Below are positions 8,555 to 17,647 of a stretch of 64,000 bases of DNA, piece after piece. Below the pieces are notes generated by a model. That model was not told where the DNA came from and searched no databases. It was given only the letters and a program-made list of their open reading frames with translations. The DNA is taken from assembly GCA_963558565.1 (NCBI GenBank), contig CAUWGX010000005.1, positions 131,533-195,532 on the forward strand, written 5' to 3'. Made by a program: the position numbers and the translations under genes. This stretch comes from Atopostipes sp963558565. GTDB lineage: Bacteria > Bacillota > Bacilli > Lactobacillales > Carnobacteriaceae_A. Numbering within the stretch: the first letter of the stretch is position 1; each line of letters opens with the position of its first letter.

Positions 8555-9643
8555 TTATGTAGTAGTTGATTTTTGATAAATAGTCAGGGGTAAGTGTGTA
8601 ATCCCCGCCGCTTGCCAGTCGGAAATGACGGCAGCGATCTTTTTTTCATTGAAGATAAAAGCAATTCCCGAATCACCACCACCGGCTCCGGAAGTTTTGG
8701 CTGCTCCACCATGATGAAGCGCAATTTCGCATAGCTTCGTGAGTAGCGGGGTTTCAATTTGCACATTTGTTTCTTGTCCCATTTGGACTAAAGCACAGCG
8801 GTTTTTATGGATCGCTGCAGCCATTTTTTCTGTATTTTTTTGAGCTAAGGCAGAAGCTAACTGATCGACGGCTGTTTGACTTTCTTGCAGAAAGTGTTGA
8901 TATTGTTGATGACTTTGTTGTTTCTTTTCTTGGACAGCTCCCACTAACTGATCACTGGAAGCGGGACGGCCGGTCCAACCGATTAAAAAGGTCACCTCAT
9001 CAGGGATCGCTAAACGTTCAACCGCTAGTTTGGGCCAAACAGTTTCCACAGTTTCTTTTACGGAATGCTTTTTAAAAAAAGCACGGACAGTCTCACGCTC
9101 AAAACTCGTATATTTAATCCAACCTGTATAAGTAATGGCCGCTAAGTCTCCAAAAGAACTGTTAACACCCAATTGGAGTTGGGCGAGAACACTTAATTTA
9201 TAAACAAGCCCGTCTGTGAATGTTTGTTTATAAAACTTCAGCAAACCGCGCACAACAGCTACAGTGACGGCACCTGAAGAGCCTACACCTAATTTATGGC
9301 CCGTTTCATTCTCCAATTCACTTTTGAGGTGAAGGTGATAAGTTTTTAAAGGTTCTCCCAGTTCTGTTACATAAGCTTCCGTTGTTTGGATCGCAGCCAA
9401 CACATAGTTAAGTGCAGGGGCGGACGTATTCAGTTGAATTTCGTTTTTTATTCGCTGCCATTTTACAGGCTTGTCCGTAAAACCGGCTGAATAAATTGTC
9501 CCTTCAGGCTCTTCAGTTTCCGTTAAGGATAAATGGATAAACAAGTCAACCGCTGTTAAAATCGCAGAATAACCAGGTTCGACCACAGCATATTCACCGG
9601 CAATATACAGCTTTCCGGGGGCTTTTACATGGACTTCTTCCAC
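8555..9643 (-). CDS. mvaK2: Phosphomevalonate kinase
   Basis: A GHMP kinase of 362 residues that makes mevalonate diphosphate. Motif 1 is APGKLYIAGEYAVVEPGY, motif 2 (ATP loop) is KLGVGSSGAVTVAVV at about residue 115, and motif 3 is KTSGAGGGDSGIA near the C-terminus. The EYAVV and GSSGAVT variants distinguish it from mevalonate kinase. The start is a GTG with AAGGAG 8 bases upstream. It follows mvaD by 12 bases within the operon. Confidence 0.93.
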   Translation of the reverse strand: MEEVHVKAPGKLYIAGEYAVVEPGYSAILTAVDLFIHLSLTETEEPEGTIYSAGFTDKPVKWQRIKNEIQLNTSAPALNYVLAAIQTTEAYVTELGEPLKTYHLHLKSELENETGHKLGVGSSGAVTVAVVRGLLKFYKQTFTDGLVYKLSVLAQLQLGVNSSFGDLAAITYTGWIKYTSFERETVRAFFKKHSVKETVETVWPKLAVERLAIPDEVTFLIGWTGRPASSDQLVGAVQEKKQQSHQQYQHFLQESQTAVDQLASALAQKNTEKMAAAIHKNRCALVQMGQETNVQIETPLLTKLCEIALHHGGAAKTSGAGGGDSGIAFIFNEKKIAAVISDWQAAGITHLPLTIYQKSTTT

Positions 9644-9655
9644 AATAAATTCTCC

Positions 9656-10648
9656 TTAATTTGGCTCTTCATCTAATATTTCTAGACCCGGGCCAGGTTT
9701 TGCTAAGACTAATTGGTCTTGGTGATAATCCTCGAGTAACAATGCTTGTAGCTCTTCCATTTGCGAAGCTTTACAGATGAGCTTCACGTTCGGGCCGGCA
9801 TCCATCGTTAAGTAAACAGGATAACCTTGAGCGCGTAAGTCCTTGACTTTTTGCATAGCTCTCATCGTTTCCGGTGTCCAATAATTGAAAGGTGGGTTAG
9901 CACTTAAGTTGAGGGCATGCATTTTTAAAGCACTACGCTCAGCAATTTCGCCCACTTTGACAAGATCTTGTTGAGCAATAGCGGTCTTAATCGCAGCGAG
10001 GTCGGTTTCAGTTGAAGTCAACCAGCCTTCATAATAAGGGGAGGTCTCAACGACTCGGCGCATTCCTTCGGTACTCGAGATTTCTTTTTGGGCGTCTTCG
10101 ACAATAATAAAGATCATCCCAATATCCCAATCCGCGTCATCAATCGGAACAGCGACAGAATCAGCGTCTGAAGTCCCTTGTTGCCATTCAGCAAAACCGC
10201 CATAAATACTGCGAGAAGCAGAACCTGATCCACGTCGAGCTAAGCGTGATAATTCTTTTTTCGATAAGTCAAGACCAGCGGCTAAGCTGGCGGCTCCAGC
10301 TAAAGCGGCGAGCCCGGAAGCAGAAGAAGCCAGTCCAGCGGCTGTCGGCACATGATTAATGGATTCAATCTTAGCGTAATCCTCAAGACCGGCTTTTTGG
10401 CGGACAATATCTAAAATAACTTGCGCTTTCTTTAAAGCTTTTTCATCTTGCTCTTCATGATCAAGCCACAAGACATCTGCTTTTAATTGAGAATCAAAAG
10501 TGACTTTGGTTTCAGTATAAAAAGCATCTAAAGTTAAAGAAAGAGAATTATTTTGAGGCAAGATGAAGGTTTCATCTTTCTTGCCCCAATATTTTATAAA
10601 AGCAATATTGGTGTATGCTCGCACCCATTTTGATTCTTTATTCAACAT
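9656..10648 (-). CDS. mvaD: Diphosphomevalonate decarboxylase
   Basis: MvaD performs the ATP-dependent decarboxylation of mevalonate diphosphate to isopentenyl diphosphate. The family start AYTNIAFIKYWGKKD, the loop GLASSASGLAALAGAAS and the catalytic region SGSASRSIYGGFAEW are all intact. The length of 330 residues is normal. The start ATG overlaps the end of mvaK1 by 11 bases and has AGGAG within that gene, so the two are translationally coupled. Confidence 0.95.
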   Translation of the reverse strand: MLNKESKWVRAYTNIAFIKYWGKKDETFILPQNNSLSLTLDAFYTETKVTFDSQLKADVLWLDHEEQDEKALKKAQVILDIVRQKAGLEDYAKIESINHVPTAAGLASSASGLAALAGAASLAAGLDLSKKELSRLARRGSGSASRSIYGGFAEWQQGTSDADSVAVPIDDADWDIGMIFIIVEDAQKEISSTEGMRRVVETSPYYEGWLTSTETDLAAIKTAIAQQDLVKVGEIAERSALKMHALNLSANPPFNYWTPETMRAMQKVKDLRAQGYPVYLTMDAGPNVKLICKASQMEELQALLLEDYHQDQLVLAKPGPGLEILDEEPN

Positions 10649-11594
10649 CTATATTCGCTCCTAAAGGATGAATCCAAGTTTTAGTGGCTCCTGCTTGTAA
10701 CAAAGCTTTCGTTAAGTCTTCTGCGCGTTCGATTTTATCAACAAGCGCAATGATACAGCCTCCGCGCCCACCACCTGTTAATTTGGCTCCGAGGGCTCCA
10801 TTTGCTTTCGCTGTTTCGATGAGTTGGTCTAGTTTTTTATTACTAACTGTTAATTTTTTTAATTTGTTTTGTGCTTTCTCCAGAATTTCCCCCAAGTGCT
10901 TGAGGTCTTTTTTTTCGATAAAAGTACGGGCTTCGTTCGTCAATTGCCCAAGTCCTTCAATGAGTTTTTGCCCTTCATGCTGAGGATCGGCGACTAAGCG
11001 ACCGACATCCGCGACGGCCTCTACGGTTTCTCCTTGTTGTCCGGTATCGGCGACCACTAAGTAAGCGGGCAATTCGATATTGAAAAACTCTGCTTTTTTA
11101 TTTTTTACATAAAAAATGGATTCATTTGAACTGACTACTTTTGCATCTAAGCCGCTCGGATTTCCGTGGGCAATTTTTTCAGAAATGGAAACAAATTGGT
11201 ACAACAATTCATCTGGTAACTCTTCATCAAAATAATTAAATAATGCTCGAACTAAAGCGGTCGCAACCGCTGCACTTGATCCCATCCCACGTTCCGCCGG
11301 GATGTCACTTTCGATTGTAATGTGTAGATGATCCGGTGAGAGCGCAAAGTAATCACACACGGCGTGCAAGGTTTTAATTAAATTGTTTAAAACAGCCGGA
11401 GCTTCTGAAATTTTTCCTGTGTGATAAATACTTTCCATCGTACTCTCGCCATCGATTCTTTCAACGGTTACTTCAACATTTGCAGAAGTAAATGGAATAG
11501 CAATTGCTGGTTCATCATGTACCACGGAATGCTCACCGATTAAGATGATTTTTCCATGGGCTCTTCCAGATGCTGTATTTGATAGAACCTCCAT
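10638..11594 (-). CDS. mvaK1: Mevalonate kinase
   Basis: First gene of the mevalonate operon, a GHMP kinase that phosphorylates mevalonate. GKIILIGEHSVVHDEPAI is motif 1, ERGMGSSAAVATALVRAL is the ATP loop, NPSGLDAKVV holds the catalytic aspartate, and KLTGGGRGGCIIAL is motif 3. I chose the ATG at 11594 because GGGAGGT lies 4-10 bases upstream; the frame continues 14 codons further 5' without a convincing start. It is divergent from coaA. No HMG-CoA synthase or reductase gene is present in this window. Confidence 0.93.
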   Translation of the reverse strand: MEVLSNTASGRAHGKIILIGEHSVVHDEPAIAIPFTSANVEVTVERIDGESTMESIYHTGKISEAPAVLNNLIKTLHAVCDYFALSPDHLHITIESDIPAERGMGSSAAVATALVRALFNYFDEELPDELLYQFVSISEKIAHGNPSGLDAKVVSSNESIFYVKNKKAEFFNIELPAYLVVADTGQQGETVEAVADVGRLVADPQHEGQKLIEGLGQLTNEARTFIEKKDLKHLGEILEKAQNKLKKLTVSNKKLDQLIETAKANGALGAKLTGGGRGGCIIALVDKIERAEDLTKALLQAGATKTWIHPLGANIDVE

Positions 11595-11765
11595 ATTTAC
11601 CTCCCTATTTTTCTTTAATATTTTATTTATACTCATACTCTACCATATTATCATAATATCCTTAAAAATCATTTAAGAATGCAAGAAAAAGTTCTACAAT
11701 ATATTTATTCGCAGCTTTTTTTGTTACACTATAAAAGGTTATTATTGGGGACGGGGAGGAAAAAC

Positions 11766-12689
11766 ATGGAAAAATCGAATACTTTCTATATATTCGATCG
11801 GGAAGACTGGACAACGTTGAATACAGCCGAACATTTTTCGATGACGGATGATGAACTAGAAAAACTGAGTGCTTTAAATGATACGGTATCTTTAACCGAC
11901 GTACGTGAAATCTATGTACCGCTCGCGTCGATCTTAGATATTTTTATCCAAAATTATGAAAAACAACAACTTGAATTGAAAAACCTATTAGGCGCACCAC
12001 CAAAAAGTGCTCCTTATGTGATTGGTATTACGGGCAGTGTGGCGGTTGGAAAAAGTACGCTGGCGAGACTGCTTCAGACTATTTTGGCGCAATATTATAA
12101 AGATAAACAAGTCGATTTAATTACAACGGATGGCTTTTTATATCCGAATGAAGTCCTGAAAGAAAAGGGACTGATGGAACGTAAAGGTTTCCCAGAGAGT
12201 TATGATATGCATCGTTTAATTACTTTTATGGGCGATGTGAAAAGTGGGAAACCAAATATTAAGGTTCCCAAATATTCGCATGACATTTATAATATTGTAG
12301 AGGGCGAGTATGAAGTGATCGATCAACCGGACATTTTAATTGTCGAAGGGATCAATACTTTGCAGTTGCCTGCGAACGAAAAAATATATGCCAGTGACTT
12401 TTTTGATTTCAGTTTTTATGTGGATGCCGAACCGAAAAAGATTGAGAAATGGTATTTGCAGCGTTTTGGGATTTTGGTAGATACGGCCTTTAGAGATCCG
12501 GATAACTTTTATAATATTTTTGCGGATGTTAAACGGGAAAAAGCTTTTGACTATGCGCGAAGAATTTGGAAAGAAGTTAATCTGCGAAATCTACTGGATA
12601 ATATTTTGCCGACACGTTTCCGAGCGGATGTTATTTTACATAAAACGACTGATCATTATATCGATCAAATATTACTTCGAAAACATTAA
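11766..12689 (+). CDS. coaA: Type I pantothenate kinase
   Basis: CoaA phosphorylates pantothenate, the first step of coenzyme A synthesis. The P-loop GITGSVAVGKSTLARLL lies at about residues 88-104, followed by TTDGFLYPN and the conserved KRKGFPESYD-type region, here MERKGFPESYDMHRL, then VEGINTLQ. The length of 307 residues is standard. The ATG at 11766 has GGGGAGG upstream; the frame is open 29 codons further 5' without an RBS. It is 26 bases upstream of guaA and may be co-transcribed with it. Confidence 0.95.
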   Translation: MEKSNTFYIFDREDWTTLNTAEHFSMTDDELEKLSALNDTVSLTDVREIYVPLASILDIFIQNYEKQQLELKNLLGAPPKSAPYVIGITGSVAVGKSTLARLLQTILAQYYKDKQVDLITTDGFLYPNEVLKEKGLMERKGFPESYDMHRLITFMGDVKSGKPNIKVPKYSHDIYNIVEGEYEVIDQPDILIVEGINTLQLPANEKIYASDFFDFSFYVDAEPKKIEKWYLQRFGILVDTAFRDPDNFYNIFADVKREKAFDYARRIWKEVNLRNLLDNILPTRFRADVILHKTTDHYIDQILLRKH

Positions 12690-12715
12690 GAAAGAACAAT
12701 GGAGGTCTTTATTCA

Positions 12716-14269
12716 ATGGAAAATACACCAACAAAAAATGTGCCAACGTTAGCCGTGATTGATTTTGGGAGTCAGTTTAATCAGCTGATTGCTCGTAAAG
12801 TACGCGAGTTAGGCGTTTATTCTGAGCTCTATCCTTACACGGTTTCACCGGCTACTTTAAAAGAAAACAATGTGCAAGGACTCATATTTACCGGCGGACC
12901 GCGTCGCGTTCTAGATGAAGATGCGTTTAAAGTCGATCCTGCGGTTTATGATTTAGGCTTGCCGATTTTAGCGATTGACTATGGCGCGCAATTGATGACT
13001 TACCAATTAGGGGGAGAAATCACAGCAGCTAGCCATAGCGAAACAGAAATAACGACTTTGAAATTATTAAAAGAAGACCTGCCTTTATTTAAAGGGTTGA
13101 ATGCCGAAGAAAAGGTTTGGCAAAGTGTGAGCGACCAGGTGACCGCTTTACCGGCTGGTTTTGAAGTCGTCGGCGCTGCCGCGCACGATGAGCATGCGGT
13201 TATTTACAATGAAGAAAAGAACTTTTATGGTATCCAATTTCACCCGGAAGTGAATCAGACAGAAAAAGGCCAACAAATCATTCAAAACTTTGCTTTAGAG
13301 GTTTGTGGCTTTCAAGCAGACTGGGACATGGGCCAATTTATTGACTTAGAAGTTGAGAAAATCCGTGAACAAGTGGGCGATAAAAAAGTCCTTCTAGGCT
13401 TGTCAGGTGGCGTGGATTCATCTGTGACCGGTGTTTTATTAAACAAAGCAATCGGTGATCAGTTAGTTTGTATTTTTGTGGACCACGGGCTTTTACGTAA
13501 AAACGAAGCGGATGAAGTGATGGAAAGTTTATCCGGTAAATTTGGCTTAAATATTGTGCATGTAGAAGCTAGCGAACGCTACTTATCAAAACTAGCGGGT
13601 GTGAGCGATCCGGAAGAAAAACGTAAAATTATCGGCAATGAATTTATCGAAGTGTTTAGCGATGAAGCGCGTAAATTAGATGGCGTGGAATTTTTAGCAC
13701 AAGGAACACTTTATACCGATGTCATTGAAAGTGGTACAGAAACGGCTGAAACAATTAAATCACACCATAACGTCGGTGGCTTACCAGAAGATTTAGAATT
13801 TGAACTCATTGAGCCGATGAATACTTTGTTCAAAGACGAAGTACGTGCTTTAGGAGAAGAATTAGGAATGCCGGCTGATTTAGTCTGGCGTCAACCGTTC
13901 CCAGGACCAGGTTTAGCTGTACGCGTCCTTGGTGAAATTACTAGCGAGAAATTAGAAGTTGTTCGCGAAAGTGATGCGATTTTACGAGAAGAAATTAAAA
14001 ATGCAGGCCTTGAACGGGATATCTGGCAATACTTCACCGTCTTACCTGGCTTCAAAACCGTTGGCGTCACCGATGATAAACGAACATATGATTACACGAT
14101 CGGTATCCGGGCTATTACCTCAGTCGATGGGGTCACTGCCGACTGGGCGAAGATCCCCTTAGACTTACTTGGGAAAATATCTAAACGAATCACCAATGAA
14201 GTCGATGGGATTAACCGCGTCGTTTACGACATCACTGGTAAACCACCAGCAACCGTAGAATGGGAGTAA
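12716..14269 (+). CDS. guaA: GMP synthase with glutaminase domain lacking the catalytic cysteine
   Basis: The protein converts XMP to GMP. The ATP-pyrophosphatase domain (residues ~205-395) is intact, with SGGVDSS at 230-236 and QGTLYTDVIESG, and the C-terminal dimerisation domain ends canonically in KPPATVEWE. The N-terminal class I glutamine amidotransferase domain (1-200) is degenerate. The nucleophile motif, normally G(I/V)CYGMQ, reads AIDYGAQ, with aspartate 88 (codon GAC 12977-12979) in place of cysteine. The usual MSHGD is QSVSD and the usual REYG region is SHSETE. The His and Glu of FHPEV (176, 178) remain. Ammonia, not glutamine, is the likely nitrogen donor. Length (517) and RBS (GGAGGT) are normal. 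Confidence 0.93.
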   Translation: MENTPTKNVPTLAVIDFGSQFNQLIARKVRELGVYSELYPYTVSPATLKENNVQGLIFTGGPRRVLDEDAFKVDPAVYDLGLPILAIDYGAQLMTYQLGGEITAASHSETEITTLKLLKEDLPLFKGLNAEEKVWQSVSDQVTALPAGFEVVGAAAHDEHAVIYNEEKNFYGIQFHPEVNQTEKGQQIIQNFALEVCGFQADWDMGQFIDLEVEKIREQVGDKKVLLGLSGGVDSSVTGVLLNKAIGDQLVCIFVDHGLLRKNEADEVMESLSGKFGLNIVHVEASERYLSKLAGVSDPEEKRKIIGNEFIEVFSDEARKLDGVEFLAQGTLYTDVIESGTETAETIKSHHNVGGLPEDLEFELIEPMNTLFKDEVRALGEELGMPADLVWRQPFPGPGLAVRVLGEITSEKLEVVRESDAILREEIKNAGLERDIWQYFTVLPGFKTVGVTDDKRTYDYTIGIRAITSVDGVTADWAKIPLDLLGKISKRITNEVDGINRVVYDITGKPPATVEWE

Positions 14270-14375
14270 TTTATTAAAAATATTTTCAGTAAAAATCTTC
14301 GAGCTCTTTATCTCCTTATTCAGATAAGTGAATAGAAATGCACGAAGAACCTGTTAAAGAAAATAAAAAACTGCG

Positions 14376-14416
14376 CAAAAAGAGATATTACGTAAAAATA
14401 GTATCTCTTTTTTTTA
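14376..14416 (+). terminator. Intrinsic terminator between guaA and the ankyrin/TPR gene
   Basis: Stem AAAAAGAGATA / TATCTCTTTTT with a 14-base loop and an eight-T tail. Confidence 0.8.
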
Positions 14417-14510
14417 GCACTATTTCCTTTGAAGTAGAAGAAATCATTCATGACTTGTACGGAGGAAAAGTTCGAATTGTAGAAAAGAAAATGGAAGAGG
14501 AGCGAGATCA

Positions 14511-15632
14511 ATGACGGATACGAAAATTTTTAAAGCGGTAGAGGATAATGATCTGGCAACAGTGACTCAAATTGTTCAAACAGTGGATAAAAATTATTTA
14601 CATGAAGTAGTAAACAACCAGGGCCAAACGTCTTTAATGGTTGCGGTGCTTCAAAATAACTTGGCGCTAGCTACTATTTTACTAGAGGTAGGTTTTGATC
14701 CTAACCAAAAAGATAAGAACCATCTGTCACCTTTTGTTGCGGCTGCCGCGAATGGCTTTGATCAAATCTTTTCTGTTTTAATGTCGGCTAAACCAGATCC
14801 CACACAAGTCAATCGTTTTGGCGGCACGGCTTTGCTTCCTGCGAGTGAAAAAGGTTATCTCAAAGCTGTCCAACTGGCGCTTGCTTATGGTGTGCCTGTG
14901 AACCACCAAAATCGCTTAGGCTGGTCGGCATTGTTAGAAGCGGTTATTTTAGGAGATGGTGGTTTTTTATATCAAGAGATTATCCAAGAATTAGTGTCAG
15001 AGGGCGGCGATGTTCATGCAGTTGATTTTGACGGTCAATCAGCTGTTCAATATGCGCTTGAAAGAAACCAACCGAAGGTACAAAAGATCTTAGAGGGAAC
15101 GGCTCAAGAGGACTATGCAAAAATCCAACAGCTTATGTGTGAAGAGCGTTTAACGGAGGCGTTAGTTGAGCTTTATAAGAAGCCGAATAGCTTACAACAA
15201 ACGTATTATTTAGGCGCTGTGTATGAAAGATTAAAAGATGTAGAAACTGCTCATTACTACTTTGAAAAAGGATTAGAAAAAGATGCACGGTTTGCCTTTT
15301 ACTTAGCGAATCTCAACAGAAAGCAAGGGAAAGTTGAAGAGACGTTAGCGTACTTCAAGCTTGGAGCTGCCAGAACACCCGACTACTATTTTGATTACCA
15401 TCGCTCAAACTACTTGCGTGAATTAGGTCGACATGAAGAAGCTGTCGCATTGATGGATGAATTATTAATAGAATATCCTAAACGTACCGACTTTATGTTC
15501 CATAAAGCCAATAGCTTAAGAACATTAGGGGATCATCAAGCAGCTTATGACACGATGATTGAAGCCGCTACGATCCAGCCGCAAAACCCTTTATTTATGG
15601 AACAAGCTGAAGTTTCCAAAACGTTTATGTAG
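14511..15632 (+). CDS. Ankyrin-repeat plus TPR protein
   Basis: This 373-residue soluble protein has two repeat modules. Residues ~1-200 hold about five or six ankyrin repeats (for example NNQGQTSLMVAVLQNNLALA, DKNHLSPFVAAAANG and RFGGTALLPASEKGYLKAV). Residues ~220-370 hold TPR-like helical repeats (YYLGAVYERLKDVETAHYYF and further copies with A/Y/P at TPR positions). There is no signal peptide or membrane segment. Both modules bind proteins and no catalytic domain is visible, so it is probably a cytoplasmic scaffold. GAGGAG precedes the ATG. A GNAT gene follows after 76 bases. Confidence 0.75.
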   Translation: MTDTKIFKAVEDNDLATVTQIVQTVDKNYLHEVVNNQGQTSLMVAVLQNNLALATILLEVGFDPNQKDKNHLSPFVAAAANGFDQIFSVLMSAKPDPTQVNRFGGTALLPASEKGYLKAVQLALAYGVPVNHQNRLGWSALLEAVILGDGGFLYQEIIQELVSEGGDVHAVDFDGQSAVQYALERNQPKVQKILEGTAQEDYAKIQQLMCEERLTEALVELYKKPNSLQQTYYLGAVYERLKDVETAHYYFEKGLEKDARFAFYLANLNRKQGKVEETLAYFKLGAARTPDYYFDYHRSNYLRELGRHEEAVALMDELLIEYPKRTDFMFHKANSLRTLGDHQAAYDTMIEAATIQPQNPLFMEQAEVSKTFM

Positions 15633-15708
15633 GAAAGAATTGGTTACTGTTGCTGGAACTTCAAGTCATCAAAAAATGATGCGTTTACTAAATGGAGGAG
15701 AGATGAAG

Positions 15709-16209
15709 ATGAAAGTTCGACGATTAAAACCAGCGGATGCGGAAAAATATTTAGCAATAAGACAGGCAGCGCTAAAAGAGAGTCCTACTGCCTTTGCAGC
15801 AAGTTATGAAGAAGAAAAAAATCAAACAGCTGAAAAATACAGAGAGCGGTTCGCTCTTGCAGAGGATGCCTTTACTTTTGGTCTTTTTGAAGATACCCAG
15901 CTTATCGGAGTGGTTACTTTAATCAGAGAATCATTCATCAAATTACGTCACAGAGCAAACATTGTTGCGATGTATATTCACCCAGAAAAAAGAGGCAGAG
16001 GCTTAGCGAACGCTTTAATGTCAAAAGCGATTAAGCAGGCCAATCGCTTAGAAGGTGTGGAACAAATTTATTTAAGTGTAGTGTCTACGAATACTGCCGC
16101 TAAAAGATTATATACTTCTTGTGGTTTTAAAGTGTTTGGGAAAGATCGAAGAGCGTTAAAAGTTGAAAATATTTATTACGACGAGGAGCATATGGTTTAC
16201 ATGTTATAA
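15709..16209 (+). CDS. GNAT-family N-acetyltransferase
   Basis: A single GNAT domain of 166 residues. MKVRRLKPADAEKYLAIR is the family start, and VAMYIHPEKRGRGLANALM carries the acetyl-CoA-binding loop (R/Q-x-x-G-x-G/A, here RGRGLA). NTAAKRLYTSCGFKVFG is the C-terminal motif. The ATG at 15709 sits 8 bases from GGAGGAG; the ATG at 15703 is too close to it, and the frame upstream overlaps the previous gene. The acceptor substrate is unknown. Confidence 0.85.
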   Translation: MKVRRLKPADAEKYLAIRQAALKESPTAFAASYEEEKNQTAEKYRERFALAEDAFTFGLFEDTQLIGVVTLIRESFIKLRHRANIVAMYIHPEKRGRGLANALMSKAIKQANRLEGVEQIYLSVVSTNTAAKRLYTSCGFKVFGKDRRALKVENIYYDEEHMVYML

Positions 16210-16254
16210 AAATTAGTGAGAAAGCAAAAGGTTATTTGTGCAATTTTCAATAAA

Positions 16255-16295
16255 AAAGAATGCCGTCTAAAGTAGCATCTGAATAGGCATTCTTT
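16255..16295. terminator. Convergent terminator between GNAT and S66 genes
   Basis: 10-bp stem AAAGAATGCC / GGCATTCTTT with a 21-base loop; A- and T-rich flanks suit both directions. Confidence 0.7.
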
Positions 16296-16302
16296 GGTTG
16301 AA

Positions 16303-17382
16303 TTATTTTGTTTGAAAGAAGGGTTCTGTAATTGAAAATTCGAGCGTATCGAAGTTGATTTGTGCCTCCAGCCCGTAAGGAAGAACGGTTCTGGGATAAG
16401 CATGTCCAAAATTCAAATTATATAAAATGGGTGTTTGCGCTTGTTTGGTTACTCGAACCAATACTTCTTTGTATTCTTGATAATAAATTTCATTTTGTGG
16501 TTTGCCAACGATGATGGCTTGAACCGCTTCAAAAATACCTAAGGCGTTAAGTGTTTCAAGCATTCGTTCGAAATGATCAGGGGTCGGTGTTTCTTCACTG
16601 GTTTCAATAAATAAAATTTTATTTTGCCATTCCGTAATACCTGGGAAAATTTGATACTTTTTAGCAAGGGCTTTTTCTTCTGGATAACGAGCGCCTTTTA
16701 ATAAATCATATAAACTTTCTAAACAGCCCCCTAATAATTGTCCGGATACTCTTCCAACGCCTCTTAAGGCTTCGTAGCCATATTGTTCAGTGTGGCGAAT
16801 ACGTGGCGTATTGATCGCTTGTTTAGAAAAATCAGTTCTTTCTTCGTACCAAATGTCACTAGCTGGAATATTTATTGTTGAAGGATTTTTTAAGTAAGAT
16901 TTAAAAGTTTGAGCCGTATAAGGCAACATTTCGCTATCTAACTCCGCCAAGTCATTTAAGAAATTTGGACCATAATAGCTGGTCATTCCGAGTTTATAAA
17001 ACATTAAGTGATTCACGGTAGTATCCGAAAAACCCGAAAATAGTTTTGGGGTGTTTTTAACATAATTCAAAAAAGCTTCATCTTCTAGTAAATAAGGCAA
17101 TAATTTAAACGTATCATCTCCGCCAATGGCACAAATGATTCCTTTAATCGTATCATCCGCGAAGGCTGTTTTTAAATCTTCCGCTCGAGCACTTGGATGC
17201 TCTTTCAGATACTCCATGCCTTTTAAAGCATTCGGCATAAAAACTGGTTGAAGACCCAATGCTCTTAAACGCTCTACACCAATATCCAGCTGATGTTTAG
17301 AAAAATACTCGCCCAAAATTCCACTTGAAAGACTGACAATCGCTACACGATCTCCTTTATCCAATTGAGGTGGTTTATCCAT
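16303..17382 (-). CDS. S66-family (LD-carboxypeptidase / MccF-like) protein
   Basis: The protein has the N-terminal DRVAIVSLSSG start, the nucleophile-elbow region IICAIGGDDTFKLLPYL (about 82-98), the acidic segment FIETSEETPTPDHF and the C-terminal NFGHAYPRTVLPYG of S66 serine peptidases. These enzymes trim LD-tetrapeptides of peptidoglycan or detoxify microcin C-like compounds. The nucleophile position, serine in characterised members, is threonine 91 here, while the Glu and His elements are kept. I chose ATG 17382 for the GGAGGGAA just upstream; the frame is open 26 codons further without an RBS. Activity is uncertain. Confidence 0.82.
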   Translation of the reverse strand: MDKPPQLDKGDRVAIVSLSSGILGEYFSKHQLDIGVERLRALGLQPVFMPNALKGMEYLKEHPSARAEDLKTAFADDTIKGIICAIGGDDTFKLLPYLLEDEAFLNYVKNTPKLFSGFSDTTVNHLMFYKLGMTSYYGPNFLNDLAELDSEMLPYTAQTFKSYLKNPSTINIPASDIWYEERTDFSKQAINTPRIRHTEQYGYEALRGVGRVSGQLLGGCLESLYDLLKGARYPEEKALAKKYQIFPGITEWQNKILFIETSEETPTPDHFERMLETLNALGIFEAVQAIIVGKPQNEIYYQEYKEVLVRVTKQAQTPILYNLNFGHAYPRTVLPYGLEAQINFDTLEFSITEPFFQTK

Positions 17383-17647
17383 CGTTATTTCCCTCCAAGA
17401 TTCTCTTGATTGATTTGTACTATTATACCGAAAATAAATGAAAAATCTTAAGATAATCACATGAACGCTGAATTGTCCCTGGATGATTGAGGAATGAGAG
17501 AAGTGTCGATGCTTTCTGTTTTAATTTGTGTTGAAAAAGAACGTTATTCTCTGAATTTCTTTGGTCCTTGTTTTATAATAAAGTTGTTGCGAGCGCCATA
17601 ATGAGCTTTAAATAAACAAGAATATTGAAAAGAAAGAAGGGGCATGG

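Noticed and set aside
9656..11594. 11-base overlap of mvaK1 and mvaD as a frameshift or fusion
   Set aside because: Both genes are full length with own start, stop and RBS; short overlaps are normal translational coupling.
14320..14511. 63-residue minus-strand frame before the ankyrin/TPR gene
   Set aside because: Overlaps a terminator and the RBS of the next gene; phenylalanine-rich low complexity; no RBS.
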